Part shown: one piece after another, positions 38,248-50,503 of the stretch
Numbering within the stretch: the first letter of the stretch is position 1
How the letters are laid out: every line of letters begins with the position of its first letter
From: Archaeoglobus sp. JdFR-24
Lineage (GTDB): Archaea; Halobacteriota; Archaeoglobi; Archaeoglobales; Archaeoglobaceae
Length of the DNA stretch: 64,000 nt
Assembly: GCA_002011215.1 (NCBI GenBank)
Contig: MTML01000102.1
Coordinates: 1-64,000, forward strand
Reading direction: 5' to 3'
The notes under the pieces: generated by a model
The model's input: only the letters and a program-made list of their open reading frames with translations
What the model was told of the DNA's origin: nothing
The model's database searches: none
Program-made: the position numbers and the translations under genes

Positions 38248-39249
38248 ATGGATAAGCTTACCGCAGCCATAGTGGGTTTTGCTGCACTGATAGTTGCGTT
38301 CTTTGCGGGGTTTGCTTACTATTTCGGTGTAGTGATGCTTGTAAGGCTTGTATTGGGACTTGCCTACTTAGGATTGTTTCTGATCTTTCTGGTGATGTTT
38401 GGAATTCTTGTATATGCAAGATCAGGAAAGTATGCGTTCTTAAGCCTGATCGGCTTACTTTCTTCTGGTTATGCTCTTTACCAGTGTTATGTGTGGAAAA
38501 TACCCATCCATGTTGGGTATGTGACGGGACTTTACATTCTCGCCTTTGTGGGGGGACTGTGGTGGATAATGGAGCCTGATTTGAGCTTTTCGGAGCGACT
38601 GAGGAGTGCTCAATCACTTGAAAAATCTGGGAATTACAGAGCTGCAGCAAGAAAGTACGAGAAATCTGATAACTACGAGAAAGCAGCTGAATGTTACATA
38701 AAGGCAGGAATGCTTGAATCTGCAGCCTGGTGCTATGAAAAGGCTGAGAACTATGGGAAAGCAGCAGAGCTCTATACAAAACTGGCAGAGGAGAAAAAAG
38801 AATCTTACTACTGGAAAGAAGCTTATGAATTCTGGAAAAAGGCAGGTAAAAAAGAAAAGGCAGCAGAATGTCTGGAAAAATATGCGGAAGATGAACCTTG
38901 GTACTGGGAAGATGTTGCTAAGATGTGGGAAGAGAGCGGAAATGATTCAAAAGCGGAGAAGTCATGGAGAAAAGCTCTGGAATACTATATCAAGGAAGCT
39001 GAAGAGGAAGGCGTTTTCTGGGAGGATGTTGCAAAAATTTACGAGAAACTAAGTGAAGCTGAGAGAGCAAAGGAAGCATGGAACAGATATCTTGATTACT
39101 GCATTTCAGAAGCTGAAAAGGATGAATCATGGTGGAAACATGTTGCTGAAGCATATGAGAGTTTAGGAAATAAAGAAAAGGCTGAAGAAGCCAGGAAAAA
39201 ATATGAAGCTTATAAAAAGAGGATAAGGGGCGAAAGTGAAGTAGAGTAG
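38248..39249 (+). CDS. Membrane-anchored TPR-like repeat protein
   Basis: 333 aa. The first 110 residues hold about four membrane helices. The rest is a TPR/alpha-SNAP-like solenoid: short units such as GNYRAAARKYEKSDNYEKAA, then longer units of about 37-40 residues containing WEDVAKxxE...SKAEKSW. It likely scaffolds proteins at the membrane. AGGGGTGG at 38235-38242 favours ATG 38248 over GTG 38239. No partner identified. Confidence 0.75.
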   Translation: MDKLTAAIVGFAALIVAFFAGFAYYFGVVMLVRLVLGLAYLGLFLIFLVMFGILVYARSGKYAFLSLIGLLSSGYALYQCYVWKIPIHVGYVTGLYILAFVGGLWWIMEPDLSFSERLRSAQSLEKSGNYRAAARKYEKSDNYEKAAECYIKAGMLESAAWCYEKAENYGKAAELYTKLAEEKKESYYWKEAYEFWKKAGKKEKAAECLEKYAEDEPWYWEDVAKMWEESGNDSKAEKSWRKALEYYIKEAEEEGVFWEDVAKIYEKLSEAERAKEAWNRYLDYCISEAEKDESWWKHVAEAYESLGNKEKAEEARKKYEAYKKRIRGESEVE

Positions 39250-39357
39250 AGAAAGAAGAAAATGAAACATCGCAACCAGCTGAATGAAATGTGGATTTAA
39301 TCATCGAGTCAGGAAATCGTTGAAATGCAATCGGTTAAGCAAAAATTAAAAATTGGT

Positions 39358-39786
39358 TTATTCAATCTTTATCACTTTTCTCGTTTCTTTTTCGACTTTG
39401 GGCAGGATTATCTCTAAGATTCCATTGTTGTATTTTGCTTTAATCTTTTCTACCTCAACCTCGACCGGAAGGCTTATTCTTCTGTATACCTCCCCATACC
39501 TTCTTTCCTGCCTTATGTAGTTTCTTTCAGTTTCTTCTTTCTCCTCTCTTCTTACTGCCTTAATAACCAAGCTTCCATCTTCTACATATACATCTATTTC
39601 CTTCTTGTTGAAGCCTGGAAGGTCTGCTATGATTCTTATGTTCTCTCCTTCATCAATCACATCTACCGGAAATGAAACTTCTGGCAACATGTAACCTCTG
39701 CCTGTCCTCTCAAATTCCTCAAAAAGCCTGCTGATCCTTTCCTGCATTCTCCTCCACTCCTCAAGCGGATCGAAAATCCCTCTCAT
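39358..39786 (-). CDS. Small heat shock protein, Hsp20 family
   Basis: 142 aa alpha-crystallin domain protein: FPVDVIDEGENIRIIADLPG, KKEIDVYVEDGSLVIKA and the closing KAKYNNGILEIILPK. It holds unfolding proteins during heat stress. GGGGGTGG precedes ATG 39786, and the promoter carries a heat-shock operator. Confidence 0.95.
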   Translation of the reverse strand: MRGIFDPLEEWRRMQERISRLFEEFERTGRGYMLPEVSFPVDVIDEGENIRIIADLPGFNKKEIDVYVEDGSLVIKAVRREEKEETERNYIRQERRYGEVYRRISLPVEVEVEKIKAKYNNGILEIILPKVEKETRKVIKIE

Positions 39787-39819
39787 GTTACCACCCCCTT
39801 GGTTATTAACTTTATTTAA

Positions 39820-39834
39820 CTAACTATTAGTTAG
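39820..39834. promoter_or_regulatory. Heat-shock operator CTAAC-N5-GTTAG at hsp20
   Basis: The perfect palindrome CTAAC-TATTA-GTTAG lies 34-48 bp upstream of hsp20, about 10 bp past the TATA box, i.e. over the expected transcription start. From memory, this is the binding motif reported for the A. fulgidus heat-shock regulator HSR1. Binding there would block initiation. Confidence 0.75.
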
Positions 39835-39842
39835 TGAAACAT

Positions 39843-39859
39843 GTATATATATTTTTCGC
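39843..39859 (-). promoter_or_regulatory. BRE/TATA promoter of hsp20
   Basis: Minus strand reads GCGAAAAATATATATAC: an A-rich BRE followed by a long TATA box, with the operator immediately downstream. Confidence 0.65.
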
Positions 39860-39997
39860 CATAAGATTTCTTTTCCCGAAATTGCTCTTCACTAAATGGC
39901 TATGTATTGTGTATATTACTACAGATATCGCTGAAATGAACTGATGACTCTAAGGACGAAAATACGTCAAAAACAAAATTGGGCAAAAATTAAAAAA

Positions 39998-41017
<1,020 letters not shown>

Positions 41018-41095
41018 TTATTAACACAAATAATTCTTTCGATTTTTAACGGGCATCATCGACATGGTTTTATGTGATGTGGACAAATTTGAGTT

Positions 41096-41512
41096 ATGGA
41101 ATACCGGCTGATAGATCATACTGCTGACATCGCTTTTGAGGCTTTTGGTGATAGTCTTGAGGAACTTCTCAGAAATTCTGCAAGGGCTTTTTATGACGCT
41201 TTAGTGTTTACTGATAAGCTCAAAAATGGAATTAAAAAGGAGATAGAAATTGAAGACTATGACGCTGACTATCTCCTATACAAATGGTTAAACGAACTTC
41301 TCTTCCTGTTTGACACGGAGTTCTTTGCAGCTAAGGAAGTGGATGTATCTGTAACGAAATCGGATGGTAAGTTGATATTAAAGGGAAATCTTATGGGAGG
41401 GAAACTAACCCCAGAAATGATAAGAACAGAGCCCAAAGCAATTACGATGCATAAATTCAAGGTGGAAAAAAGAGAAAAGGGCTGGTATGCCTTTGTTATT
41501 GTAGATATTTAA
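41096..41512 (+). CDS. Archease
   Basis: 138 aa. DHTADIAFEAFGDSLEELL near the N-terminus and LYKWLNELLFLFDTEFF are the conserved archease segments, ending VEKREKGWYAFVIVDI. Archease activates the tRNA ligase RtcB and supports tRNA methylation. Single gene, with rtcB not in the window. Confidence 0.93.
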   Translation: MEYRLIDHTADIAFEAFGDSLEELLRNSARAFYDALVFTDKLKNGIKKEIEIEDYDADYLLYKWLNELLFLFDTEFFAAKEVDVSVTKSDGKLILKGNLMGGKLTPEMIRTEPKAITMHKFKVEKREKGWYAFVIVDI

Positions 41513-41568
41513 TTACTGTAGCTGTTGATCCTGTTATTGTTTAAAAGATTGTTTGACAATCAACCGAT

Positions 41569-42756
41569 TTAACCGTCTAACCTTTTCATGATCTCTCTGT
41601 AAAGTCTCCCCTGAAGACCGTGAAACTTCGAATAACCCTCAGCAAGTCTCTGATCGATTGTGGTAGTATCAAAGGAGGTTAACTTCTCGCTGTAAAGGGC
41701 AAATTCTGAATATCTTGCGACTGGTGAGGCATGGCCTTTATAAAGCCTCATTTTTACCCAGCCCGTTACTCTTTCCTGTGTTTTGTCTATGAAAGCCTCT
41801 AAGGCGTCAAAGACAGGATCATTTGTCAGCCCATAGTATACTATCTCAGCCCATTCTTCTTCAACAAATTTTTTGAATTTAAGCTCCCGCCTGCTGAGAA
41901 CGAGCTTCTCAAGATCTCTGTGGGCGGTAATGAGGATTGTAGCAGCAGGATGCTCGTAGTTTTCTCTTGCTTTAAGTCCAAGAACCCTATCCTCCATCAT
42001 ATCGGTTCTTCCAACCCCGTGCTTTCCACCTATTTCATTAAGTGTTTTGATAATCTCATAACCTTCCATCCTGACATCATTAAGCTCTACCGGAACACCT
42101 TTTTCGAAGGTGATTTTTATAATTTCAGGCTCATCAGGAGCTTTTTCCGGGCTGCGAGTCCACTCGAATATCTCTTCTGGTGGAGAAACTGATGGATCTT
42201 CCAACTTTCCCCCCTCAACACTTCTGCTCCATAAATTCTCATCAATGCTCCAGGGCTTCTCCTTTGTCACCTTTACTTCGATCCCTTTCTCTTTTACATA
42301 TTCAATCTCCCACTCTCTTGTGAGGTTGAGGTCTCGCATTGGAGCTACAACTTTGAATCCATGCTGCAAAAATACATTCTCAAATCTCAGCTGGTCGTTT
42401 CCCTTGCCAGTACACCCATGAGCTATCGCATCAGCACCCTCTTTTTTAGCTATCTCGACAGTCTTTTCGGCGATAACGGGTCTGGCTATCGAAGTTCCGA
42501 GTACATAACCTTCATAATCACCATTGGCCTTGATCAACCTGAAAAGAGCCTGAACGTAATCCTTTTTTCCGTCAACAGTGTAATGTCTGTCCGCATATCT
42601 CTTTCCTCTCTCTTCAGCCTCCTTGACATCTTTCTCTGGCTGACCTATGTCGACTGTTACTGTAATAACCTGATCATAACCATATCTTTCTTTAAGTAAA
42701 GGAATGCAAACAGTTGTGTCCAGCCCTCCAGAATAGGAAAGAACTACCTTTGCCAT
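41569..42756 (-). CDS. argG: Argininosuccinate synthase
   Basis: 395 aa. The PP-loop [19 protein letters not shown] opens the protein, followed by [26 protein letters not shown] and [19 protein letters not shown]. It joins citrulline and aspartate in arginine synthesis. Own promoter with an AT-rich TATA region (about 42780-42790). Confidence 0.96.
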   Translation of the reverse strand: MAKVVLSYSGGLDTTVCIPLLKERYGYDQVITVTVDIGQPEKDVKEAEERGKRYADRHYTVDGKKDYVQALFRLIKANGDYEGYVLGTSIARPVIAEKTVEIAKKEGADAIAHGCTGKGNDQLRFENVFLQHGFKVVAPMRDLNLTREWEIEYVKEKGIEVKVTKEKPWSIDENLWSRSVEGGKLEDPSVSPPEEIFEWTRSPEKAPDEPEIIKITFEKGVPVELNDVRMEGYEIIKTLNEIGGKHGVGRTDMMEDRVLGLKARENYEHPAATILITAHRDLEKLVLSRRELKFKKFVEEEWAEIVYYGLTNDPVFDALEAFIDKTQERVTGWVKMRLYKGHASPVARYSEFALYSEKLTSFDTTTIDQRLAEGYSKFHGLQGRLYREIMKRLDG

Positions 42757-42982
42757 GCTTCAGCTTGACAGCAACAATTTAAATATTTGATGGTATTCAA
42801 TCCCGGAAATCTTATACCTTCGACTCTTCTGATCTTCCCATTCTTGCGTTATCAAACAGCCACCAGATCTTAGCATGATTAAAACTCTGGTAAGAAAACC
42901 GACCTCTATATGTGGTCACAGCTCCAGCAGGGATTTAACATGTCTTATTATAGCATCGATTGGTCTGCAGTTGATTCATAGA

Positions 42983-45574
<2,592 letters not shown>

Positions 45575-45615
45575 TTATACACCTCCTATATGAACATCCA
45601 TATATTTGAAAAAAG

Positions 45616-45631
45616 CCGAAAGAGATATATC
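45616..45631 (+). promoter_or_regulatory. BRE/TATA promoter of carS
   Basis: CCGAAAGAGATATATC, a BRE followed by a TATA box, ends 21 bp before ATG 45653. It implies a leaderless or nearly leaderless transcript and supports the shorter CarS start. Confidence 0.55.
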
Positions 45632-45652
45632 AAAGTTTCGTTATGCGGATTT

Positions 45653-46195
45653 ATGCTCTATACAATCCTGCAAACACTCTGGCTTCTAATTCCTGCCTAT
45701 ACACCCAACAATTTTGCAGTATTATTTGGTGGAGGCACACCGGTAGATCTTGGTAAAAAATTCATTGATGGAAAGAGGATACTTGGGGATGGAAAAACTA
45801 TCAGAGGTTTTGTTTCAGGAGTTCTGGGCGGAATTTTTTGCGGAAACATACAATATTATGCTGAAAAAATACTTGGATGGGGATTTTATTCTACATTGGC
45901 CTACACAGATTTTTTGATAATGGTTTCAACTCTTTCTTTTGGAGCACTCTTTGGAGATATGGTTGGTAGCTTCATTAAAAGAAGATTTGGGATTGAGAGG
46001 GGAGAAAAACTCCCACTTTTCGATCAGCTAACATTCCTGATTTTTGCCTTCCTGTTCGCATATATTTCATCACCCTATTTTGGGGATCTGTTCAGTTTAA
46101 AGATAGTTCTGACAGGGTTTATAATCACTCCATTTCTACATCTCCTCACAAATTTTATTGCCTACAAATTAGGTCTGAAAGATGTACCTTGGTAA
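45653..46195 (+). CDS. carS: CDP-archaeol synthase (CarS, DUF46)
   Basis: 180 aa, about five membrane helices. VLFGGGTPVDLGKKFIDGKR, ILGDGKTIRGFVSGVLGG and FGALFGDMVGSFIKRRFG are the conserved CarS segments. It activates digeranylgeranylglyceryl phosphate with CTP before polar head-group attachment. The frame opens at 45590, but the extra 21 residues are not family-like and a promoter lies inside them. Confidence 0.9.
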   Translation: MLYTILQTLWLLIPAYTPNNFAVLFGGGTPVDLGKKFIDGKRILGDGKTIRGFVSGVLGGIFCGNIQYYAEKILGWGFYSTLAYTDFLIMVSTLSFGALFGDMVGSFIKRRFGIERGEKLPLFDQLTFLIFAFLFAYISSPYFGDLFSLKIVLTGFIITPFLHLLTNFIAYKLGLKDVPW

Positions 46196-46265
46196 AGCCT
46201 TGGTAAAGTGGTGAGAGAATATGGAGGAAGTAAGAACTAACAATAAGATCTAAAGGTGATGTGAT

Positions 46266-46811
46266 ATGGGTAAAAAAGTGTTGGTAAAAAGGATGATTGA
46301 GGTTGGTTCACTGAAATTTGGTGAATTTATCCTCTCCTCCGGAAAAAGAAGTAATTTTTATGTCGATGTTAAACTGGCAATAACGTACCCCGATATTCTC
46401 GATAAAATATCCGCCCTTTTTCATGAAAAGATTCAACAGAAAAAGCTTGAATTTGATAGAATAGCATGTGTGGAACTGGGGGGTGTACCACTGGCAGTCT
46501 CCCTCTCCTTAAAAACGGGAAAACCCTATCTGATATTCAGAAAAAAGAAAAAGGATTATGGGATGACAACCGATCGAATAGGTGAGCTGAGAAATGGAGA
46601 TAGAGTTCTTGTTATTGAAGATGTAACAACCACTGGTTCATCCGCTTTATCAGTTGTGGAGAGAGTAAGAGAGCACGGGTGTGAAATCTCAGGTGTTCTT
46701 GTTGTGGTGGACAGGGAAGAGGGAGCAGATGAAACGTTAGGATTGAAAGGTATGCGGTTCATTCCCTTACTTACAGCCACTGAATTACTGACTTACAAGA
46801 ACCGAATATAA
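46266..46811 (+). CDS. pyrE: Orotate phosphoribosyltransferase
   Basis: 181 aa. KFGEFILSSGKRSNFYVDVK at the N-terminus and the PRPP-binding VLVIEDVTTTGSSALSVVE identify PyrE. It transfers ribose-5-phosphate to orotate in pyrimidine synthesis. GGTGATGTG just upstream of ATG 46266 supplies a ribosome-binding site. Lies 70 bp behind carS, perhaps in the same transcript. Confidence 0.92.
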   Translation: MGKKVLVKRMIEVGSLKFGEFILSSGKRSNFYVDVKLAITYPDILDKISALFHEKIQQKKLEFDRIACVELGGVPLAVSLSLKTGKPYLIFRKKKKDYGMTTDRIGELRNGDRVLVIEDVTTTGSSALSVVERVREHGCEISGVLVVVDREEGADETLGLKGMRFIPLLTATELLTYKNRI

Positions 46812-46888
46812 GCCGATTCGACTCTCTTAATAACACTCTATACTAAGAGTATCATGAATTCAATTGGGATTGTGATATGGTTGAGCTA

Positions 46889-47875
46889 TCAAATCTCAAA
46901 AACTGATAATACACTTTCATAACTAAGGTCGATACCTGAATCTTTCAGATATGATATTATCTCCTCCAGATTCAGCTCTGGGCAGAAAATATAGTTTTTA
47001 AGAGATTTTTTTACAACATCCTCATCAAACTCCAGAATCTCGGCAACCTTAGTTATATCCTCATCAGATATCCATCCGTTAATGCAAAGATCATCGTACT
47101 CGCTGATAAGCTTCTTTAAGGCATCTCTGTTAATTCTGGATGTCTCATCATTTATGGCTATGGAGCAGCAAAAGTGATCTCCGATCAAATCTCTGAAATA
47201 ATCTACTCTGTATCCTGAGTTTTTTAGATTTGTCAAATAAGGCTCCCAGATCGCAATACCTGCAAGTTCTCCTTTAACAAAACTCTCCACCATTTTTGTA
47301 GGAGATTTGAAATAGATTATCTTTCCTTTGATATTCTTAATCTCAGCGTATCTTTTCAGGTTTCTATACATTGTGGACATCTCGGTCGTTCCATAAATAT
47401 TTCCTTTAAATTTCTGGTTTATTACGATCCCACTTCCATTTTTCGCCACCAGTCTGAAAATTTTAAAATTCTTCATCAGAATACTCATGATTACTTGGGT
47501 TAAAAGTGGACTTGCTGCAACATCGACCTTTCCTTGGCTTAAAGACCTCGTAAGATCGATCGGATCATCGAATACCTTTACAATAGCTCCTGTATTCAAT
47601 GCTGAAATTATCAGAAGAGCATACTCGCTTGCTCTCAAGATTCCAACCCTCAACAATCCTGGAAGGGGGTTGGGGTAGTGTGTAGTCAACCATATTCTAT
47701 ATGACTTGCTTGTAACCTCTCTTCTTACAATTTTTCTCTCCTTTTCCAGTTTATTTAAAGCATCTGAAACTGTGGATTTTGAAAGATCGAGTAAATCAGG
47801 AATCTCGCTCTGTAGAACTCCATCTTCACCCCTGTTCTCCAACAGTTCAAGGATTTTATCTACTGCCTTTACCAT
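46889..47875 (-). CDS. Winged-helix regulator fused to a periplasmic-binding-protein-like (NMT1/SsuA-type) domain
   Basis: 328 aa. Residues 1-75 form a MarR-type winged helix (LQSEIPDLLDLSKSTVSDAL then KERKIVRREVTSKSYRIWL). Residues 76-328 look like a type II solute-binding domain of the nitrate/sulfonate/thiamine-precursor class: LRVGILRASEYALLIISAL, GKVDVAASPLLTQVIM, KSPTKMVESFVKGELAGIAI and EPYLTNLKNSGYRVD. No signal peptide. It is probably a cytoplasmic ligand-sensing repressor. Ligand unknown. Confidence 0.75.
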   Translation of the reverse strand: MVKAVDKILELLENRGEDGVLQSEIPDLLDLSKSTVSDALNKLEKERKIVRREVTSKSYRIWLTTHYPNPLPGLLRVGILRASEYALLIISALNTGAIVKVFDDPIDLTRSLSQGKVDVAASPLLTQVIMSILMKNFKIFRLVAKNGSGIVINQKFKGNIYGTTEMSTMYRNLKRYAEIKNIKGKIIYFKSPTKMVESFVKGELAGIAIWEPYLTNLKNSGYRVDYFRDLIGDHFCCSIAINDETSRINRDALKKLISEYDDLCINGWISDEDITKVAEILEFDEDVVKKSLKNYIFCPELNLEEIISYLKDSGIDLSYESVLSVFEI

Positions 47876-47950
47876 TCAGAATAATCTCAACCTGAGGTGT
47901 AAAAATTTTGTCTTGGGAGCATGCTGAGGTAAAAACAATAATACTGCTGG

Positions 47951-48814
47951 TTAAATCCTCAGAAACTTTTCTCCATCCTTCACTACCTCCCCGTCATCAA
48001 TGAGTAAATTGAGGTGCTTTTTAATCATCTGCCCTTCCCAGTAATCCAGTAGCTCCTTTTCATAGGGCTTTTTCTTATAGAAGGGTGATATCTCAATAAG
48101 CTCCTCCAGACTACTTGCTTTTTCAAGTATTTCAAGTAAAATTTCATTTCTTTTCTCAAATACATCTAAATAGCTTTGTAATTTCTCTACTATATTTTCT
48201 CTTCCAAAAACTGGCTCTTCGTGTCCGGATACAAAAATCTCCGCATCTAAACTCATTACTTTCTCAATAGATTTAAAAAACTCCTTGATGCTGCTCTCCC
48301 TGTGCCCATACCATGGTCCAAAGGAAGTTAGATCAATATCAGAGCCGAAAATTGTTCTACCATCTATGTAAAAGATGTGCATGTCTGCGGTATGTCCTGG
48401 CGTATATATGGCTACGATTTCTGGCTCTTTAAGTATTACATCTTCATTGGAATAGTGCTCTACCTTAGAATCCCTCAGACCCATGTTTTTTGTCACAAAA
48501 CTTTTCCACTTTTTCTTAAGACTCTCATCAACGAATCTGTTTGCAAGAGACTCCAACTTTGTTTCGTATCCTGCAGGCGATAAGACTCTCTTACTTTTTT
48601 CGTTGAAAACCCACGCTCCAGCACAGTGATCTGGGTGGGTGTGAGTTAGAGCTGCAAATTCTACTTTATCTGATAGATCTTTAACAATTTCAATTCCACA
48701 GCCCACATCCAGCATAACCTTATGTTTTACAATGAGTGAATTTGAAAAGGGAAACTTTCCCCTCTGATTACCTCTTACAAAGAAAATTCCTCGACCTATT
48801 TCCATGGTTTCCAC
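47951..48814 (-). CDS. Metallo-beta-lactamase-fold hydrolase
   Basis: 287 aa. The metal motif THTHPDHCAG, then YTPGHTADMHIFYIDG and FVSGHEEPVFG give the HxHxDH, H, D and H ligands of MBL hydrolases. The C-terminal 70 residues contain a helical winged-like segment (LLDYWEGQMIKKHLNLLI) as in the LACTB2-type family. Substrate unknown. Confidence 0.85.
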   Translation of the reverse strand: METMEIGRGIFFVRGNQRGKFPFSNSLIVKHKVMLDVGCGIEIVKDLSDKVEFAALTHTHPDHCAGAWVFNEKSKRVLSPAGYETKLESLANRFVDESLKKKWKSFVTKNMGLRDSKVEHYSNEDVILKEPEIVAIYTPGHTADMHIFYIDGRTIFGSDIDLTSFGPWYGHRESSIKEFFKSIEKVMSLDAEIFVSGHEEPVFGRENIVEKLQSYLDVFEKRNEILLEILEKASSLEELIEISPFYKKKPYEKELLDYWEGQMIKKHLNLLIDDGEVVKDGEKFLRI

Positions 48815-48940
48815 GCTCTTTAAATATTCTGACAGTTTTTTTAATATTTACGGTGGTTAAATTGTTGAAAAGAAGACATCAAACCGTCTGCGAAATCTGG
48901 TGAAACATTTCACGTTTAAGGAACAAACTTAAAACACAAA

Positions 48941-48950
48941 ATTTATAAAC
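48941..48950 (+). promoter_or_regulatory. TATA box of the symporter operon
   Basis: ATTTATAAAC, with the small membrane protein gene starting 23 bp further on, as expected for a leaderless transcript. Confidence 0.5.
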
Positions 48951-48957
48951 AGATAAA

Positions 48958-48973
48958 TCGAACGATTGTTCGA
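48958..48973. promoter_or_regulatory. Perfect palindrome TCGAAC-GATT-GTTCGA over the start of the symporter operon
   Basis: A perfect 6+6 inverted repeat ends on the first base of the ATG at 48973 and covers the predicted transcription start. It is positioned to act as an operator. The regulator is unknown. Confidence 0.55.
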
Positions 48974-49116
48974 TGAAGTTGCTGGAGGGTTTGATTGTTA
49001 TACTGGCTATGATAGTACCGTTTTTTGCAATAAAAAGCTATGACATGTCGGCGTTTTTGTACTGGATTGCAGTTACAGCAATGTATCTGATTTATATTGC
49101 ACTGTCGAGGTGGTGA
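48973..49116 (+). CDS. Small membrane protein, 47 aa, companion of the sodium/solute symporter
   Basis: Starts MKLLEGLIVILAMIVPFFAI and ends YLIYIALSRW: two hydrophobic helices with few charges. It ends 1 bp before the symporter ATG, so the two are co-translated. Such small two-helix partners accompany several SSS-family transporters; the exact role is inferred from context. Confidence 0.7.
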   Translation: MKLLEGLIVILAMIVPFFAIKSYDMSAFLYWIAVTAMYLIYIALSRW

Positions 49117-49117
49117 A

Positions 49118-50500
49118 ATGAGTTACTTTCTGATTGCTCTTGCATTTTATGCCATTATCGGTACGGTCATCGCACTGTATGCGAGAAAGGGGATAAAGAC
49201 TCAGGAGGATTATTACATCGGAGGGAGAAAGATCAGTGGTGTTGTGTCCTCTTTGACCTACGCAGCGACAACTTATTCCGCTTTCATGATGGTTGGCCTA
49301 GTTGGACTGACGTATGCTTCGGGTGTTGGATCTCTTGGTTTTGAGCTTTTCTATCTGGTTGGGACGCTCTTCCTTCTTTCCTACTATTCTCCAAAAATCT
49401 GGAAGATTGGTAAGGAGAGAGGATACATAACCCCTGGCGATATGATGTTTGACCGATACGGTAATATTGTGCCAAAGATAATGGCTGTAATTGTTTCAAT
49501 CGCCCTGATTCCCTATATTTCAATCCAGTTGATCGGGGTTGCACTGATCATCGAGAAGAACTCAGGCATAGGTTTTGTTTATGGTGTTTTACTGGCAGCG
49601 ATACTGATAGCCTTCTGGGCCTTTCTGGGTGGCTTAAGGGGGGTTGCCTGGACTGATGCCCTGCAGGGAGTATTCATGCTCGGTCTGGCAATGGCGGCGG
49701 TAATCTGGGTTTACAACTATGGTTTCTCACAAACATCATTTATCCAGGAGGTCCCAAAACTCGGTGAACTTTTGGTCGTTCCCAACAAAATCTGGACCCC
49801 CTTCAGGTTTATTGCCCTTACTGTCCCGTGGTTCTTTTTCGCCCTCACTAATCCACAGGTTTTCCAGAGACTCTACATTCCCAGGGATGAGCGTGCTCTG
49901 AGGAAGATGGTTATACTCTTTGGAACATTTGGCCTCATTTATACAGTTCTCGTGGTCTTTCTCGGACTTGAGCTTAGGGTGATGTCCGAAACTGGTATTT
50001 TTCCTGTTGTAAGCGATAGAGACGCTGTAACCCCCACTCTACTGGGATTAATGCCATCATGGCTTGGCTTACTGGTGGCTCTCAGCATATTTGCTGCAGC
50101 AATTACAACTGCAAACTCCATTGTGTTAACCCTTGCATCGATGGTCTCGAAAGATCTGATAGGGAGTAAAGATATAATGGCCGGAAAAATACTCATCGTT
50201 GCCATAACCGGTGCAATAGCCATTTTTGCAATTCAGAGGCCCGGATACATTGTTGAACTCTCTGTTTTGAGTTCCACCATATTGCTGTGTCAGCTTCCGC
50301 TTATTTTTGGAGTATTCCACTGGAAAATAGGTGGCAGATATGCGGCAGGTGCAACCCTTATCGTGGGTTCCCTCTCAGCAATCCTGCTGTATTATATGAA
50401 AGCAAATCCTCTCGGGGTTCCAGCGTCGGTTTGGACTCTTCTGATCTCATTTGCAGTATTTGGCATTGTCGGTTTTCTGGAAAAGGCAGAACATCGCTGA
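49118..50500 (+). CDS. Sodium:solute symporter family (SSS) transporter
   Basis: 460 aa, about 13 membrane helices. KTQEDYYIGGRKISG near the N-terminus, AATTYSAFMMVGLVGLTYA and the GGLRGVAWTDALQGVFML region are typical of SSS transporters (pantothenate/proline/solute class). It takes up an organic solute with Na+. The frame opens at 49097, but ATG 49118 follows the small-protein stop and the GAGGTGG box. Substrate unknown. Confidence 0.9.
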   Translation: MSYFLIALAFYAIIGTVIALYARKGIKTQEDYYIGGRKISGVVSSLTYAATTYSAFMMVGLVGLTYASGVGSLGFELFYLVGTLFLLSYYSPKIWKIGKERGYITPGDMMFDRYGNIVPKIMAVIVSIALIPYISIQLIGVALIIEKNSGIGFVYGVLLAAILIAFWAFLGGLRGVAWTDALQGVFMLGLAMAAVIWVYNYGFSQTSFIQEVPKLGELLVVPNKIWTPFRFIALTVPWFFFALTNPQVFQRLYIPRDERALRKMVILFGTFGLIYTVLVVFLGLELRVMSETGIFPVVSDRDAVTPTLLGLMPSWLGLLVALSIFAAAITTANSIVLTLASMVSKDLIGSKDIMAGKILIVAITGAIAIFAIQRPGYIVELSVLSSTILLCQLPLIFGVFHWKIGGRYAAGATLIVGSLSAILLYYMKANPLGVPASVWTLLISFAVFGIVGFLEKAEHR

Positions 50501-50503
50501 AAT

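Noticed and set aside
42844..42980. Plus-strand frame from ATG 42877 between argG and the MGMT gene
   Set aside because: No ribosome-binding site and composition unlike a protein; runs into the end of the convergent gene.
48900..48913. Short palindrome GTGAAA-CA-TTTCAC
   Set aside because: Short arms and no position relative to a promoter that would suggest function; the palindrome at 48958 is better placed.
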